Source of the DNA: Bordetella genomosp. 8
GTDB lineage: Bacteria; Pseudomonadota; Gammaproteobacteria; Burkholderiales; Burkholderiaceae_B
Direction: 5' to 3'
Assembly (NCBI RefSeq): GCF_002119685.1
Contig: NZ_CP021108.1
Span: forward strand, 1,178,001-1,242,000
Length of the DNA: 64,000 nt
A model generated the notes under the pieces. That model did no database searches and had not been told where the DNA came from. It was given only the letters and a program-made list of their open reading frames with translations. The number at the start of each line of letters is the position of its first letter. Position 1 is the first letter of the stretch. Shown here one piece after another: positions 24,542 to 32,381 of the stretch. A program made the position numbers and the translations under genes.

Positions 24542-25197
24542 ACGCGACCAACCCCTCCCTAGACGCCCGTGCGTCCAAGCGCCAGGCGCTGATGGCCGCC
24601 CGCGTGGTGCCGGTGCTGCGCTACAACGACGCCACCACCGCGGCCTACGCCGCGGAAGTCGCCATCGCCGCCGGCTGCACCACGCTGGAGCTGACGTGGA
24701 CCATTCCCAGCGTCATCGACCTGGTCAAGGCGCTGCGTGACAAGCATGGCGACCGCCTGTTGCTGGGGCTGGGCACGGTGCTGACGGAAGACCAGGCGCG
24801 CGACGCGCTGGTGGCGGGCGTGGATTTCCTGGTGTCGCCGGGCCTGGTGCCGGAAATGGTCGAACTGGCGCATGCAGCGTCGGCCCTGTGCCTGCCTGGC
24901 GCCTTCACGCCGTCCGAGGTCATCCAGGCACGCCGCGCGGGCGCCGACATGGTCAAGATATTCCCCGCCGAAACCGGCGGCCCGGGGCACCTGGCCGCGC
25001 TCAAGTCCGTGTTCCCCGACACCGATTTCTGCCCCACCGGCGGCGTGACGGAAAAGAACATGGGTGAATACTTCAAGGCGGGCGCGTCGCTGGTCGGCAT
25101 CGGCAGCAACCTGTACGACAAGGCGGCCTTCGCCGCGCGCGACTCCGGAGCGCTGGTCGCGCAGATCCAGCGCATACGCGAGGCGGCCCATGCGTGA
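24538..25197 (+). CDS. 2-keto-3-deoxy-6-phospho-sugar-acid aldolase (KDPG/KDPGal type)
   Basis: A 219-residue class I aldolase of the Eda/DgoA family. By alignment with Eda, catalytic residues are present: Glu51 in TLELTW, the Schiff-base Lys140 in ADMVKIFPAE, and Thr167 in CPTGG. It would cleave a 2-keto-3-deoxy-6-phosphosugar acid to pyruvate and glyceraldehyde 3-phosphate. Which epimer it prefers is not readable; the kinase directly downstream (8-bp overlap) would make the phosphorylated substrate. The ATG at 24538 overlaps the iclR stop and has an AGAGGA-type ribosome site, so I prefer it to a longer frame starting inside iclR. Confidence 0.9.
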   Translation: MNATNPSLDARASKRQALMAARVVPVLRYNDATTAAYAAEVAIAAGCTTLELTWTIPSVIDLVKALRDKHGDRLLLGLGTVLTEDQARDALVAGVDFLVSPGLVPEMVELAHAASALCLPGAFTPSEVIQARRAGADMVKIFPAETGGPGHLAALKSVFPDTDFCPTGGVTEKNMGEYFKAGASLVGIGSNLYDKAAFAARDSGALVAQIQRIREAAHA

Positions 25198-26113
25198 TTT
25201 CGACATCGTCGGCCTGGGCGAGCCGCTGATCGAGTTCAACCAGACCCGTCCCGGCCATCCGGAGTTCCTGCAGGGCTATGGCGGCGATACGTCCAACGCC
25301 ATCATCGCCGCGGCGCGCCAGGGGGCGCGCTGCGCGTACCTGACCCGCGTCGGCGCGGACGTGTTCGGCGAACAGCTCATGCAGCTGTGGCGCGACGAGA
25401 ACGTCGATACCAGCGGGGCGATGATCGATCCGCATGCGCACACCGGCCTGTACTTCGTCCAGCACGGCCCGGAAGGCCATGTGTTCAGCTATATGCGCCA
25501 TGGCTCCGCCGCCAGCCGCATGAACCCGGAAGACCTGCGGCATGGACTGGTGGAACGCGCGGCATTCCTGCATGTATCCGGCATCAGCCTGGCGATCAGC
25601 GCCAGTGCCTGCGATACCGTGTTCGCCGCCGTCGAACGGGCGCGCGGCGCCGGCACGCAGGTCTGCCTGGATTCGAACCTGCGGTTGCGGCTGTGGCCGG
25701 TGGACCGCGCCCGCGCCATCCTGCGCGAAGCCATGCGGCAGGCCGACGTTTTCCTGCCCAGCATGGACGATATGCGGCACCTCACCGGCCATGCCGACGC
25801 CGCGCGGACACTGGACTGGATACGCGCGGCGGGCGCGCCCGGTGTCATCGTGCTGAAGCTGGGCCGCGAAGGCGCCGTCCTGGACGACGGGCACGGACGA
25901 GTCATCGTGCCGGGGCTGGTGGTCGACGCCATCGACGCCACGGGGGCCGGCGATTGTTTCGCGGGCAGCCTGCTGGCGCGGCGCGCCCGGGGCGACGACT
26001 GGGGCGCGGCGGTCCGCTACGCCAATGCCGCGGCGGCGCTGTCGACGCGCGGTTTCGGCGCCGTCCAGCCGCTGCCCACGGCGGCCGAGGTAGACGCTTT
26101 CCTGCGGGCCTGA
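25190..26113 (+). CDS. PfkB-family sugar kinase, probably 2-keto-3-deoxygluconate kinase
   Basis: A 307-residue ribokinase-fold enzyme. It begins DFDIVGLGEPLIEFNQ and has the substrate-side motif GYGGDTSNAIIAAARQGA. The C-terminal signature DATGAGDCFAGSLLAR supplies the catalytic base Asp255 and the anion hole. These patterns match KdgK proteins, which phosphorylate 2-keto-3-deoxygluconate. The 8-bp overlap with the aldolase gene and the IclR gene ahead make a compact catabolic module of kinase then aldolase. No dehydratase, dehydrogenase or transporter for the sugar acid is adjacent, so the upstream substrate is unknown. Confidence 0.88.
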   Translation: MRDFDIVGLGEPLIEFNQTRPGHPEFLQGYGGDTSNAIIAAARQGARCAYLTRVGADVFGEQLMQLWRDENVDTSGAMIDPHAHTGLYFVQHGPEGHVFSYMRHGSAASRMNPEDLRHGLVERAAFLHVSGISLAISASACDTVFAAVERARGAGTQVCLDSNLRLRLWPVDRARAILREAMRQADVFLPSMDDMRHLTGHADAARTLDWIRAAGAPGVIVLKLGREGAVLDDGHGRVIVPGLVVDAIDATGAGDCFAGSLLARRARGDDWGAAVRYANAAAALSTRGFGAVQPLPTAAEVDAFLRA

Positions 26114-26204
26114 CTCCGCTGTTCGCCGCTGTCCGCCACGGTCGATGCGTCGGATGTAGTCCCCGGATCCAGGGGCGCAACACCGTCACGGCGGCGACTT
26201 GGCG

Positions 26205-26230
26205 AAAAACCGGGTAGAATGCCGGGTTTT
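26205..26230 (+). terminator. Candidate terminator after the sugar-acid operon
   Basis: AAAAACCGGG, then TAGAATG, then CCGGGTTTT: an imperfect stem pairing AAAA with TTTT and CCGG with CCGG, ending in four T. It lies 92 bp after the kinase stop. The loop also contains TAGAAT, which could serve as a -10 box for the small gene downstream, though I see no good -35 at the right spacing. Confidence 0.35.
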
Positions 26231-26268
26231 CCTCATTCGGCGCCACGGAATTCCCGCTGGGCGCGTGT

Positions 26269-26284
26269 CCGGGCTTCGGCCCGG
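26269..26284 (+). other. Leader hairpin with TTCG tetraloop
   Basis: CCGGGC-TTCG-GCCCGG, a perfect 6-bp stem closed by the very stable UUCG loop in RNA. It lies 49 bp before the 42-codon gene at 26333 and no T-run follows, so it is not a terminator. It may structure the mRNA leader. Confidence 0.5.
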
Positions 26285-26295
26285 GACTGAACCCC

Positions 26296-26312
26296 CCGGG
26301 CGGTACGCCCGG
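26296..26312 (+). other. Second leader hairpin
   Basis: CCGGGCG-GTA-CGCCCGG, a perfect 7-bp stem, 20 bp before the start codon of the 42-codon gene and just ahead of its GGAG ribosome site. It shares the CCGGGC core with the first hairpin, so alternative pairing between the two is possible. Confidence 0.5.
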
Positions 26313-26332
26313 AACTAGATTGGAGATTCGTC

Positions 26333-26461
26333 ATGGCTGAGCGCAAGCGCGTGCGTCGCAATACCCTGGAACGTCGTTGCCTGGGCAAGTCCTTCAAGCG
26401 CCTGTTCGTGAACGCGCCCAAGGGCGTGTTCAAGATGCTGGAAAAGATCAAGCGCGCCTGA
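26333..26461 (+). CDS. Small highly basic protein, 42 residues, unknown
   Basis: An ATG with a GGAG ribosome site 8 bp upstream opens a 42-residue frame. It is strongly basic: 15 Lys/Arg against 3 Glu, one Cys, and no hydrophobic segment long enough for a membrane. It begins MAERKRVRRNTLERR and ends MLEKIKRA, a composition like small ribosomal or RNA-binding proteins. I do not recognise a family. Two GC-rich hairpins precede it within 64 bp, which suggests a structured leader. It is isolated between the kinase gene and the convergent NmrA-type gene. Coding status rests on the ribosome site, composition and fit in an otherwise empty gap. Confidence 0.6.
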   Translation: MAERKRVRRNTLERRCLGKSFKRLFVNAPKGVFKMLEKIKRA

Positions 26462-26503
26462 GCGCGTTTCCTCCGGTCGCCCGCGGTCATCGCGGGCGAG
26501 CCG

Positions 26504-27466
26504 TCAAGCGCCTGCCTGGGCCCCTGTCCCTGGCCGCAGCCTGGACCGCAGATAGCTTTCGACATCCGTCGTCTCATAGCCTCCGCGCGCATTGAAGGTC
26601 CGGGACTTCTCCCACCACATACCATCGCCCTGCGCGAAAGCCGCTCGATAGCGTGTCATCACGTCGTCCGGTGCCGCCGCCAGATCGTCGCGCAGTTTCT
26701 CCTGCGTCCACACCGTTTTTTCGAAGTCCTGTCCGGTGACTCGCTCGATGACCCGCGCCAGTTCCCCGTATGAGATCGTGTCGCCGGCGACGTAGACCAG
26801 CGCATTGGCGATGCGCGGCCGTGCCAGCAGGATTTCGGTGGTCAGCCTGCCGATGTCTTCCGGCGTCGTCACGGTCACCTTGGTGTCCCAGCTGCCGAGC
26901 GCGTGTATCGTCCTTCGCTCCAGATTCACCACATCGAAGGCCGGCTCGAACAGGAAGCTGGTGAACATTCCCGTCGACACGATCACCCATTCCGTTTCTC
27001 GCTGGTTGCGCAGCAATTGCCGCACTTCGTACTGTTCGTCGAAAACCGGCTGGCCGCTGCCGCGCCCGACGATGTCGTAGTCCACGCCGAACTGCCACGG
27101 AATGTAGCGCTTGACCCTGGCCGCCAGCGCGGCCCTGCTGATCTTCAGCTGCGTACCCGGTCCGGCGACGAAACCGCTGCAGTTCAGCACGGTGTCGTAC
27201 GCGGCAAAAAGCGTCCTCAGCGACGCCATATCGGACGCCAGAGCGAAGCCGATCACTTCGACGCCCAGGTCGCGCAAGGCCGCGAGCTTGCCGGTGCCGG
27301 GCGGCGATGCCTGGCGAAGCGTGCCGGGCGATACCAGCACCGTAATCGGCGTTTGCGATGCGCACAGTCGGGGCGCGAGGGCCGAAAGCATCGCCATCCC
27401 GAGCTGGCCGGCCCCCAGCACGAGCACGCCGCGCGGCGTTGTCACATCATGGCTTGCGCTGAACAT
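26504..27466 (-). CDS. NmrA/isoflavone-reductase-like NAD(P)-binding protein
   Basis: A 320-residue atypical short-chain dehydrogenase. The N-terminal Rossmann motif is GVLVLGAGQLG (GAGQLG at 18-23). Further along, LNCSGFVAGPGTQLKISRAALAARVKRYIPWQFGVDYD is the typical NmrA/phenylcoumaran-reductase stretch, followed by STGMFTSFLFEPAFD and VTTPEDIGRLTTEILL. Members either reduce aromatic or phenolic compounds with NADPH or act as redox sensors without catalysis. It is divergent from a LysR gene 149 bp away, so that regulator probably controls it. Substrate unknown. Confidence 0.82.
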   Translation of the reverse strand: MFSASHDVTTPRGVLVLGAGQLGMAMLSALAPRLCASQTPITVLVSPGTLRQASPPGTGKLAALRDLGVEVIGFALASDMASLRTLFAAYDTVLNCSGFVAGPGTQLKISRAALAARVKRYIPWQFGVDYDIVGRGSGQPVFDEQYEVRQLLRNQRETEWVIVSTGMFTSFLFEPAFDVVNLERRTIHALGSWDTKVTVTTPEDIGRLTTEILLARPRIANALVYVAGDTISYGELARVIERVTGQDFEKTVWTQEKLRDDLAAAPDDVMTRYRAAFAQGDGMWWEKSRTFNARGGYETTDVESYLRSRLRPGTGAQAGA

Positions 27467-27550
27467 TATTTTCTATCTTCGAAGCAATCAATTGGAATGT
27501 CGCCATGGTGCCGCGAGGAGCGCCGGCGATAAAGCGTCACCGACAACTTT

Positions 27551-27580
27551 CATAATTTGAATTTGGACAATAATATTCAT
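27551..27580 (+). promoter_or_regulatory. AT-rich divergent promoter region
   Basis: A strongly AT-rich patch with TGAAT-N12-ATTCA at 27558-27579, in a window otherwise about two-thirds G+C. It lies 36 bp before the LysR gene at 27616 and about 85 bp from the divergent NmrA-type gene, the usual place for a LysR-controlled divergent promoter. Site identity is inferred. Confidence 0.3.
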
Positions 27581-27615
27581 GGATAGTGCTTTTCGGATTC
27601 CAAGGACGTCATCGC

Positions 27616-28518
27616 ATGGATCGGCTGCAGGCCATGGAAACCTTTGTCCGTGTCGTCGAGGCCGGCAGCTTCAGAAAGGCGGCCGACACGATGCACGTCC
27701 TGCCTTCGACGGTCACGCGCACGATCAAGGAACTGGAGTCCTATCTGGAGGCACGGCTGCTGCACCGGACGACGCGCGCGCTGAGTGTCACCGACGTGGG
27801 CCTGCGTTACTACGATAATTGCAAGGCGCTCCTGCGCGACGCCCAGCTGGCGGACGAGATGGCATCGCAACGGACGGGCGTATTGCGCGGGTCCATCAAG
27901 GTGGGCACGACACCTACCCTGGCCAGGGATTTCATCATTCCGGCCCTGCCGCATTTCACCGCGCGGTATCCGGGGATAGACCTGGACCTGCATCTGAGCG
28001 ACGCCACGGTGGACGTGATCCAGCATGGCCTGGACTGTGTGGTCAGGACCGGTGAGCCGCGGCCATCGCGCCTGATCGCACGGCGCCTGGGGGCGTTTCG
28101 CTGGTACGTGTGCGCGTCGCCGCGCTATCTCGAATTGCACGGCGAACCCGAAGACGTGGACGCGCTCAAGCGGCATACGGCGGTGGGCTTCATCGGCAGT
28201 ACCGGTCGTTCAGGCACCTGGACATTTCGATCGGCGGAACAATGGGTCGCCGTGCCGATGACGTATCGCATCAGCGTCAACGATACCGACGCCTATGTCG
28301 CGGCTGGCGTGGCCGGCCTGGGTTTGATCCGCGCCGCCAGTTATATGGTGCGCGAGCGTATCGCCCAGGGCCGTCTTGTCAGGCTGCTGGCCGATATCGA
28401 GGTTCCGCCCGAACCCATTTCCATCCTCTATCCGCAAAGCCGCCATCTTTCGCCGGCGATACGCGCGTTCACCGACTGGTGCGCCGAGGTCATCGGCAGC
28501 GAGGCGGCAGCCTGGTAG
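27616..28518 (+). CDS. LysR-family regulator
   Basis: A 300-residue regulator. The winged helix starts MDRLQAMETFVRVVEAGSFRKAADTMHVLPSTVTRTIKELESYLEARL, and an effector domain includes SDATVDVIQHGLDCVVRTGEP and a C-terminal LYPQSRHLSPAIRAFTDWC. This DRLQAMETFVRV subgroup commonly regulates a divergent oxidoreductase, and here the divergent gene is the NmrA-type reductase. The ATG at 27616 was preferred to one 30 bp upstream because it puts the helix-turn-helix at the standard position. Confidence 0.88.
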   Translation: MDRLQAMETFVRVVEAGSFRKAADTMHVLPSTVTRTIKELESYLEARLLHRTTRALSVTDVGLRYYDNCKALLRDAQLADEMASQRTGVLRGSIKVGTTPTLARDFIIPALPHFTARYPGIDLDLHLSDATVDVIQHGLDCVVRTGEPRPSRLIARRLGAFRWYVCASPRYLELHGEPEDVDALKRHTAVGFIGSTGRSGTWTFRSAEQWVAVPMTYRISVNDTDAYVAAGVAGLGLIRAASYMVRERIAQGRLVRLLADIEVPPEPISILYPQSRHLSPAIRAFTDWCAEVIGSEAAAW

Positions 28519-28529
28519 GCAGCCGTGCG

Positions 28530-29450
28530 TCAGGCGGCGTCGCCATTGACGGGCGCCAGCCTGGGCATCATGAATTCCATGAAGGCCCGCGTCTTGGCGG
28601 GCAGGATGCGCGAGGGAAATACCGCATACACCGGCAGGGGCGCGGCCGACCATTCCGGCAGGACGTGGTGCAGCCTGTGCTCGCTGGAGATGCGCCCGTG
28701 CGTGGCGGCGTAGACGGGCAGGGGGGCGATGCCCAGGCCCATGCTGGCGAAGTCGCTCAACAGGCCCATGTTGTTCGCCATGATGCGGCCGTAGACGGGT
28801 ACCCGCTCGACGACGCCGTCGCGGCTCAATATCCACGTGGAGCTCATCTCGCTCGACCCGCTGCGCAGGCATTCGAAACGCGTCAGGTCGGCCGGCGTCC
28901 GTGGTTCGCCATGGCGGGCCACGTAATCCTCGGATGCGTACAGGTTCCGCCTCAGCGCCATCAGCTCGCGCACCTCCATGCCGTCGGCCGACGCGGGTTC
29001 GCCGAAACGCAGCATCACGTCGAAGGGCTCCGCATGCGGGTCGGCCGAGCGCAGGCTCAGGTCCAGTTCGCACTCGATTTCCGGATATTCGTCGGTGAAG
29101 GCCTGCAGCGATTCCGCCATCAGCAGCATCGCCAGGCTGCTGGGCAGGCAGACCGTCAATTTGCCTTCCGGCCGCGCGGTGCGCGAGAACAGCTGTTCAT
29201 GCGCGAAGCGCGCTTCGTCCACCAGGCCCTGGCAGCGATCGAAATACTGTGATCCGGCTTCGGTCAGGTCCAGGCGCCGCGTATTGCGGTTCAACAAGCG
29301 CATGCCGACCGCGCGCTCCAGTTCGCTGATGCGGCGCGAAAGCGTGGATGTCGGAATGTTCAGCGCGCGCGCCGCCAGGCTGAAGCTCTTGCGGCGCGCC
29401 ACTTCTACGAAAAGCGCGATGTCGTTCAATTGAACCGTAGCGGCGTCCAT
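28530..29450 (-). CDS. LysR-family regulator
   Basis: A 306-residue regulator with an N-terminal winged helix (VQLNDIALFVEVARRKSFSLAARALNIPTSTLSRRISELERAVGMRLLNRNTRRLDLTEAG) and an effector domain containing GKLTVCLPSSLAMLLMAE and MLRFGEP. It ends 11 bp after the previous LysR gene stops, the two being convergent. It lies 98 bp downstream of the fused livM-livG gene on the same strand, so it may be carried on the tail of that transcript or have its own promoter. Its target is not evident. Confidence 0.88.
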   Translation of the reverse strand: MDAATVQLNDIALFVEVARRKSFSLAARALNIPTSTLSRRISELERAVGMRLLNRNTRRLDLTEAGSQYFDRCQGLVDEARFAHEQLFSRTARPEGKLTVCLPSSLAMLLMAESLQAFTDEYPEIECELDLSLRSADPHAEPFDVMLRFGEPASADGMEVRELMALRRNLYASEDYVARHGEPRTPADLTRFECLRSGSSEMSSTWILSRDGVVERVPVYGRIMANNMGLLSDFASMGLGIAPLPVYAATHGRISSEHRLHHVLPEWSAAPLPVYAVFPSRILPAKTRAFMEFMMPRLAPVNGDAA

Positions 29451-29548
29451 ACGCGTTCCGTGCGAATCAGCGGCAAGGCCGTGGGAATGCGCCGGATTTT
29501 ACTTCGGCGCGCGCGCCTGTGGGGCCGCGATGTGCCGGGGCGCCGGCT

Positions 29549-31339
29549 TCAGTCGATGGCACCGAGATAGGCTTCCATGACCGCCGGGTCGCCCTGGACT
29601 TCGGCAGGCGTGCCTTCGGCGATCTTCTGGCCGAAGTCCATCACGATCACGCGATCGGCCAGCTCCATGACGAACTCCATATCGTGTTCCACCAGCAGCA
29701 GGGCCATGCCGCCGGCGCGCAATCGGGAGAGCAGTGCGGCCAGCTCGCGCTTTTCCTGATGGCGCAGGCCGGCGGCGGGCTCGTCCAGCAGCAGCAGGCA
29801 GGGATCCGCCGCCAGCGCCCGCGCGACTTCCAGTATGCGCTGGCGGCCCAGTGGCAGCGTGCCGGCCTCGTCGTGCATGTGCGCGCCCAGGCCCACGCGC
29901 TCGACCTGCCTGGCGGATTCCGCCAGCAGGCGGGCTTCCTCGCGGCGGTCGGCGCGCCAGCTCGAAGCCCAGACGCCATGGGTGCCGCGCAGATGCGCGC
30001 CCAGCGCCACGTTGTCCAGCACACTCATGCGCGGCAGCAGGCGCACGTGCTGGAAGGTGCGGCTCATTCCCAGCGCGGCGATATGGCGGGCGCCGCGGCC
30101 GGCCACCGGTTCGCCCTGGAACAATATCGATCCGGCCGTCGGCGCGTCGACGCCAGACAGCAGGTTGAACAGCGTGCTCTTGCCCGCGCCGTTGGGGCCG
30201 ATCACCGCGACGATCTGGCCCGCTTCCACCGCCAGCCCGATCCCGTCGTTCGCCACCAGGCCACCGAAACGCCGCGTGAGCCCGTGCGCCTCCAGCACCA
30301 CGTCGCCACGTGGCGGCAAGGGCCGGCGCGGCAACGGCTCGGCGGACATATTGATGTTGCGCGGCGCGCGCGCCACCGGCAGGCGCCGCGCGATCGCCGG
30401 CCATAGCCCGCCGCGCGCGCGATGCAGCACCAGCACCATGCCGAATCCGAACACGATGATCTCGAAGTTGCCGTTCTGCCCCAGCAGGCGCGGCAGCCAG
30501 TCCTGCAGCCATTGCTTGGCCAGCGTAAAGACGCCGGCCCCCACCAGCGCGCCCCATACATGCGTAGCGCCGCCGATGACGGTCATGAACAGGTATTCGA
30601 TCCCCATCTGCAGGCCGAAGGGCGTCGGATTGACGAAGCGCTGCGTATACGCGTACAGCCAGCCCGACGCGCTGGCCTGCAGCGCCGCGATGACGAAAAT
30701 GATGGCCCGCGCGCGCGTCGTGTCCACGCCCATGGCTTCGGCCATGACGCGGCCGCCGCGCAGCGCGCGCATCGCGCGCCCCTGGCGCGAATCGAGCAGA
30801 TTGCGTGTGGTCCAGACGGCCAGCAGCAGGAACAGCCAGGTCAGGTAGTACATGCCGCGATCGCCCAGCGTCCAGCCGGCGACGCGCAGCGGCGGGATGT
30901 CGCCGATGCCGCTGAAGCCGCCCAGGCCGGGAATGGCGGCGAAGGCGAAGTACAGGCCCAGGCCCCACGCTATCGTGCCGATGGGCAGGAAGTGTCCCGA
31001 CAGGCGCAGCGTGATCGCGCCCAGCAGGCAGGCGAGCACGAAGGCGGCGGCCAGGCCCGCCGCCAAGGCCAGCCAGGGCGACGCGCCCAGCCAGGATATC
31101 CATCCCGGCAGCGCGGCCGCGCGCGTGGCCAGCAGCGCGGCCGTGTAGGCGCCCACGCCGACGAAGGCGGCCTGGCCGAAACTGGTCAGGCCGGCGATCC
31201 CCGTCAGCAATACCAGCCCCAGCGCCACCAGCGCGTACATGCCGATGCTGCCCAGCAGGCTGACCTGGAACGGCGGCAGCAGCCACGGCGCGCAGGCCAG
31301 CAGTGCCACGAAGGCCGCCAGTGTCTTGCCCGGCGTCAT
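29549..31339 (-). CDS. Fused branched-chain amino-acid ABC transporter permease-ATPase (LivM-LivG)
   Basis: One 596-residue frame joining two normally separate subunits. Residues about 1-315 are a LivM-type permease (GLVLLTGIAGLTSFGQAAFVGVGAYT, then MGIEYLFMTVIGGATHVWGALVGA). After a linker rich in Arg and Pro, residues about 335-596 are a LivG-type ATPase with Walker [10 protein letters not shown] (Lys387), a Q-loop in MSRTFQHVRLLP, a degenerate signature LPLGRQRILEVARALA, Walker B CLLLLDEPAAGL and switch His in LVEHDMEFVMELAD. It overlaps livH by 4 bp. No LivF-type second ATPase follows, so either the fused protein forms an ATPase homodimer or livF is encoded elsewhere. Confidence 0.92.
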   Translation of the reverse strand: MTPGKTLAAFVALLACAPWLLPPFQVSLLGSIGMYALVALGLVLLTGIAGLTSFGQAAFVGVGAYTAALLATRAAALPGWISWLGASPWLALAAGLAAAFVLACLLGAITLRLSGHFLPIGTIAWGLGLYFAFAAIPGLGGFSGIGDIPPLRVAGWTLGDRGMYYLTWLFLLLAVWTTRNLLDSRQGRAMRALRGGRVMAEAMGVDTTRARAIIFVIAALQASASGWLYAYTQRFVNPTPFGLQMGIEYLFMTVIGGATHVWGALVGAGVFTLAKQWLQDWLPRLLGQNGNFEIIVFGFGMVLVLHRARGGLWPAIARRLPVARAPRNINMSAEPLPRRPLPPRGDVVLEAHGLTRRFGGLVANDGIGLAVEAGQIVAVIGPNGAGKSTLFNLLSGVDAPTAGSILFQGEPVAGRGARHIAALGMSRTFQHVRLLPRMSVLDNVALGAHLRGTHGVWASSWRADRREEARLLAESARQVERVGLGAHMHDEAGTLPLGRQRILEVARALAADPCLLLLDEPAAGLRHQEKRELAALLSRLRAGGMALLLVEHDMEFVMELADRVIVMDFGQKIAEGTPAEVQGDPAVMEAYLGAID

Positions 31340-32373
31340 TCCGCGTCGTCCTCGATCGGGCCCTGGCGCAGCGAACGCCACAGCAGGAAAGGAATGATCA
31401 GGGTGAAGACGATGATTTCCTTGTAGGCGCTCGCCCAGAACGCGGAGAACGCTTCCACCAGTCCCACGGCCAGCGCCCCGGCCACCGCCAGCGGGTAGCT
31501 GGCCAGCCCGCCGACGATGGCCGCGACGAAGCCTTTCAGGCTGATCAGGAAGCCCGAGTCGTAATACAGCGTGGTGGCGGGCCCTACCAGGATGCCGGAG
31601 CAGGCGCCCAGGGTCGCGGCCAGCAGGAACACCGCGCGGCCCGCGTAGGCTGGTGAAATGCCCACCAGCCGCGCGCCCATGCGATTGTCCGCGGCGGCCA
31701 GCAAGGCCCGGCCGGCCAGCGTGCGGCCGAAGAAGCGAAACAGGACGGCCATCCACACCACCGATACGGCGACGATCCACACGGTCTGGCTGGCGATGGT
31801 CACCGGGCCCAGCGGATATCGGGCATCGCTGAAGGCCGCGGCGCGCGCGCCTTCCGGCCCGAAGGCCAACAGGCCCAGGCCCACCAGCGCCAGGTGCACG
31901 GCGATCGAGACGATCAATAGCGTGAGCGTCGAGGCGTCGGCGACGGGTTGGTAGAACAGGCGATAGAGCTGCGGGCCCATGGGCGCGACGATGGCCAGCG
32001 TGAGCAGGCCTTGCAGCCAGATGGGCAGCGCGGCCAGGGGCAGCAGCCACAACAGGCCGGCCAGTGCGAAGGGGTAGGCGATCCTGGCCAGCAGCCGGCG
32101 CGGCGCCACGCCACCTGCCGCCGGGCCGCGCGCCCGCGCATCGGCGATGGCTTCGGCCACCGCGAATCCGGCCAGCAGCCACACCAGCGCGGGCATGCGG
32201 CCGTTCTGCATGGCCGCCATGCAGAGGGCGCCATAGACGACGAATTCGCCCTGCGGTATCAGCAGCACGCGGGTGACCGAAAACACCAGCAGTATGCACA
32301 GCGCGAGCAGCGCATACACCGCGCCGTTGGCCATGCCGTCCTGGCCCAGGATCAGGGCGATCTGCGCATTCAT
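31336..32373 (-). CDS. livH: Branched-chain amino-acid ABC transporter permease LivH
   Basis: A 345-residue inner-membrane protein. The N-terminal part MANGAVYALLALCILLVFSVTRVLLIPQGEFVVYGA is typical LivH, and the C-terminal half carries DNRMGARLVGISPAYAGRAVFLLAATLGACSG and GFLISLKGFVAAIVGGLASYPLAVAGAL. At 345 residues it is longer than E. coli LivH (308) because of a central Ala/Arg-rich insertion (about 65-105). It starts 8 bp after the binding-protein gene and overlaps the fused gene by 4 bp. A much longer frame upstream is open but runs through livK and is rejected. Confidence 0.9.
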   Translation of the reverse strand: MNAQIALILGQDGMANGAVYALLALCILLVFSVTRVLLIPQGEFVVYGALCMAAMQNGRMPALVWLLAGFAVAEAIADARARGPAAGGVAPRRLLARIAYPFALAGLLWLLPLAALPIWLQGLLTLAIVAPMGPQLYRLFYQPVADASTLTLLIVSIAVHLALVGLGLLAFGPEGARAAAFSDARYPLGPVTIASQTVWIVAVSVVWMAVLFRFFGRTLAGRALLAAADNRMGARLVGISPAYAGRAVFLLAATLGACSGILVGPATTLYYDSGFLISLKGFVAAIVGGLASYPLAVAGALAVGLVEAFSAFWASAYKEIIVFTLIIPFLLWRSLRQGPIEDDAE

Positions 32374-32381
32374 CGCCGCCG

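Noticed and set aside
31340..32299. Upstream extension of the fused livM-livG frame to about 916 residues.
   Set aside because: The extra part overlaps livH in another frame and is Ala/Arg/Pro-rich without similarity; the ATG at 31339 overlaps the livH stop as expected.
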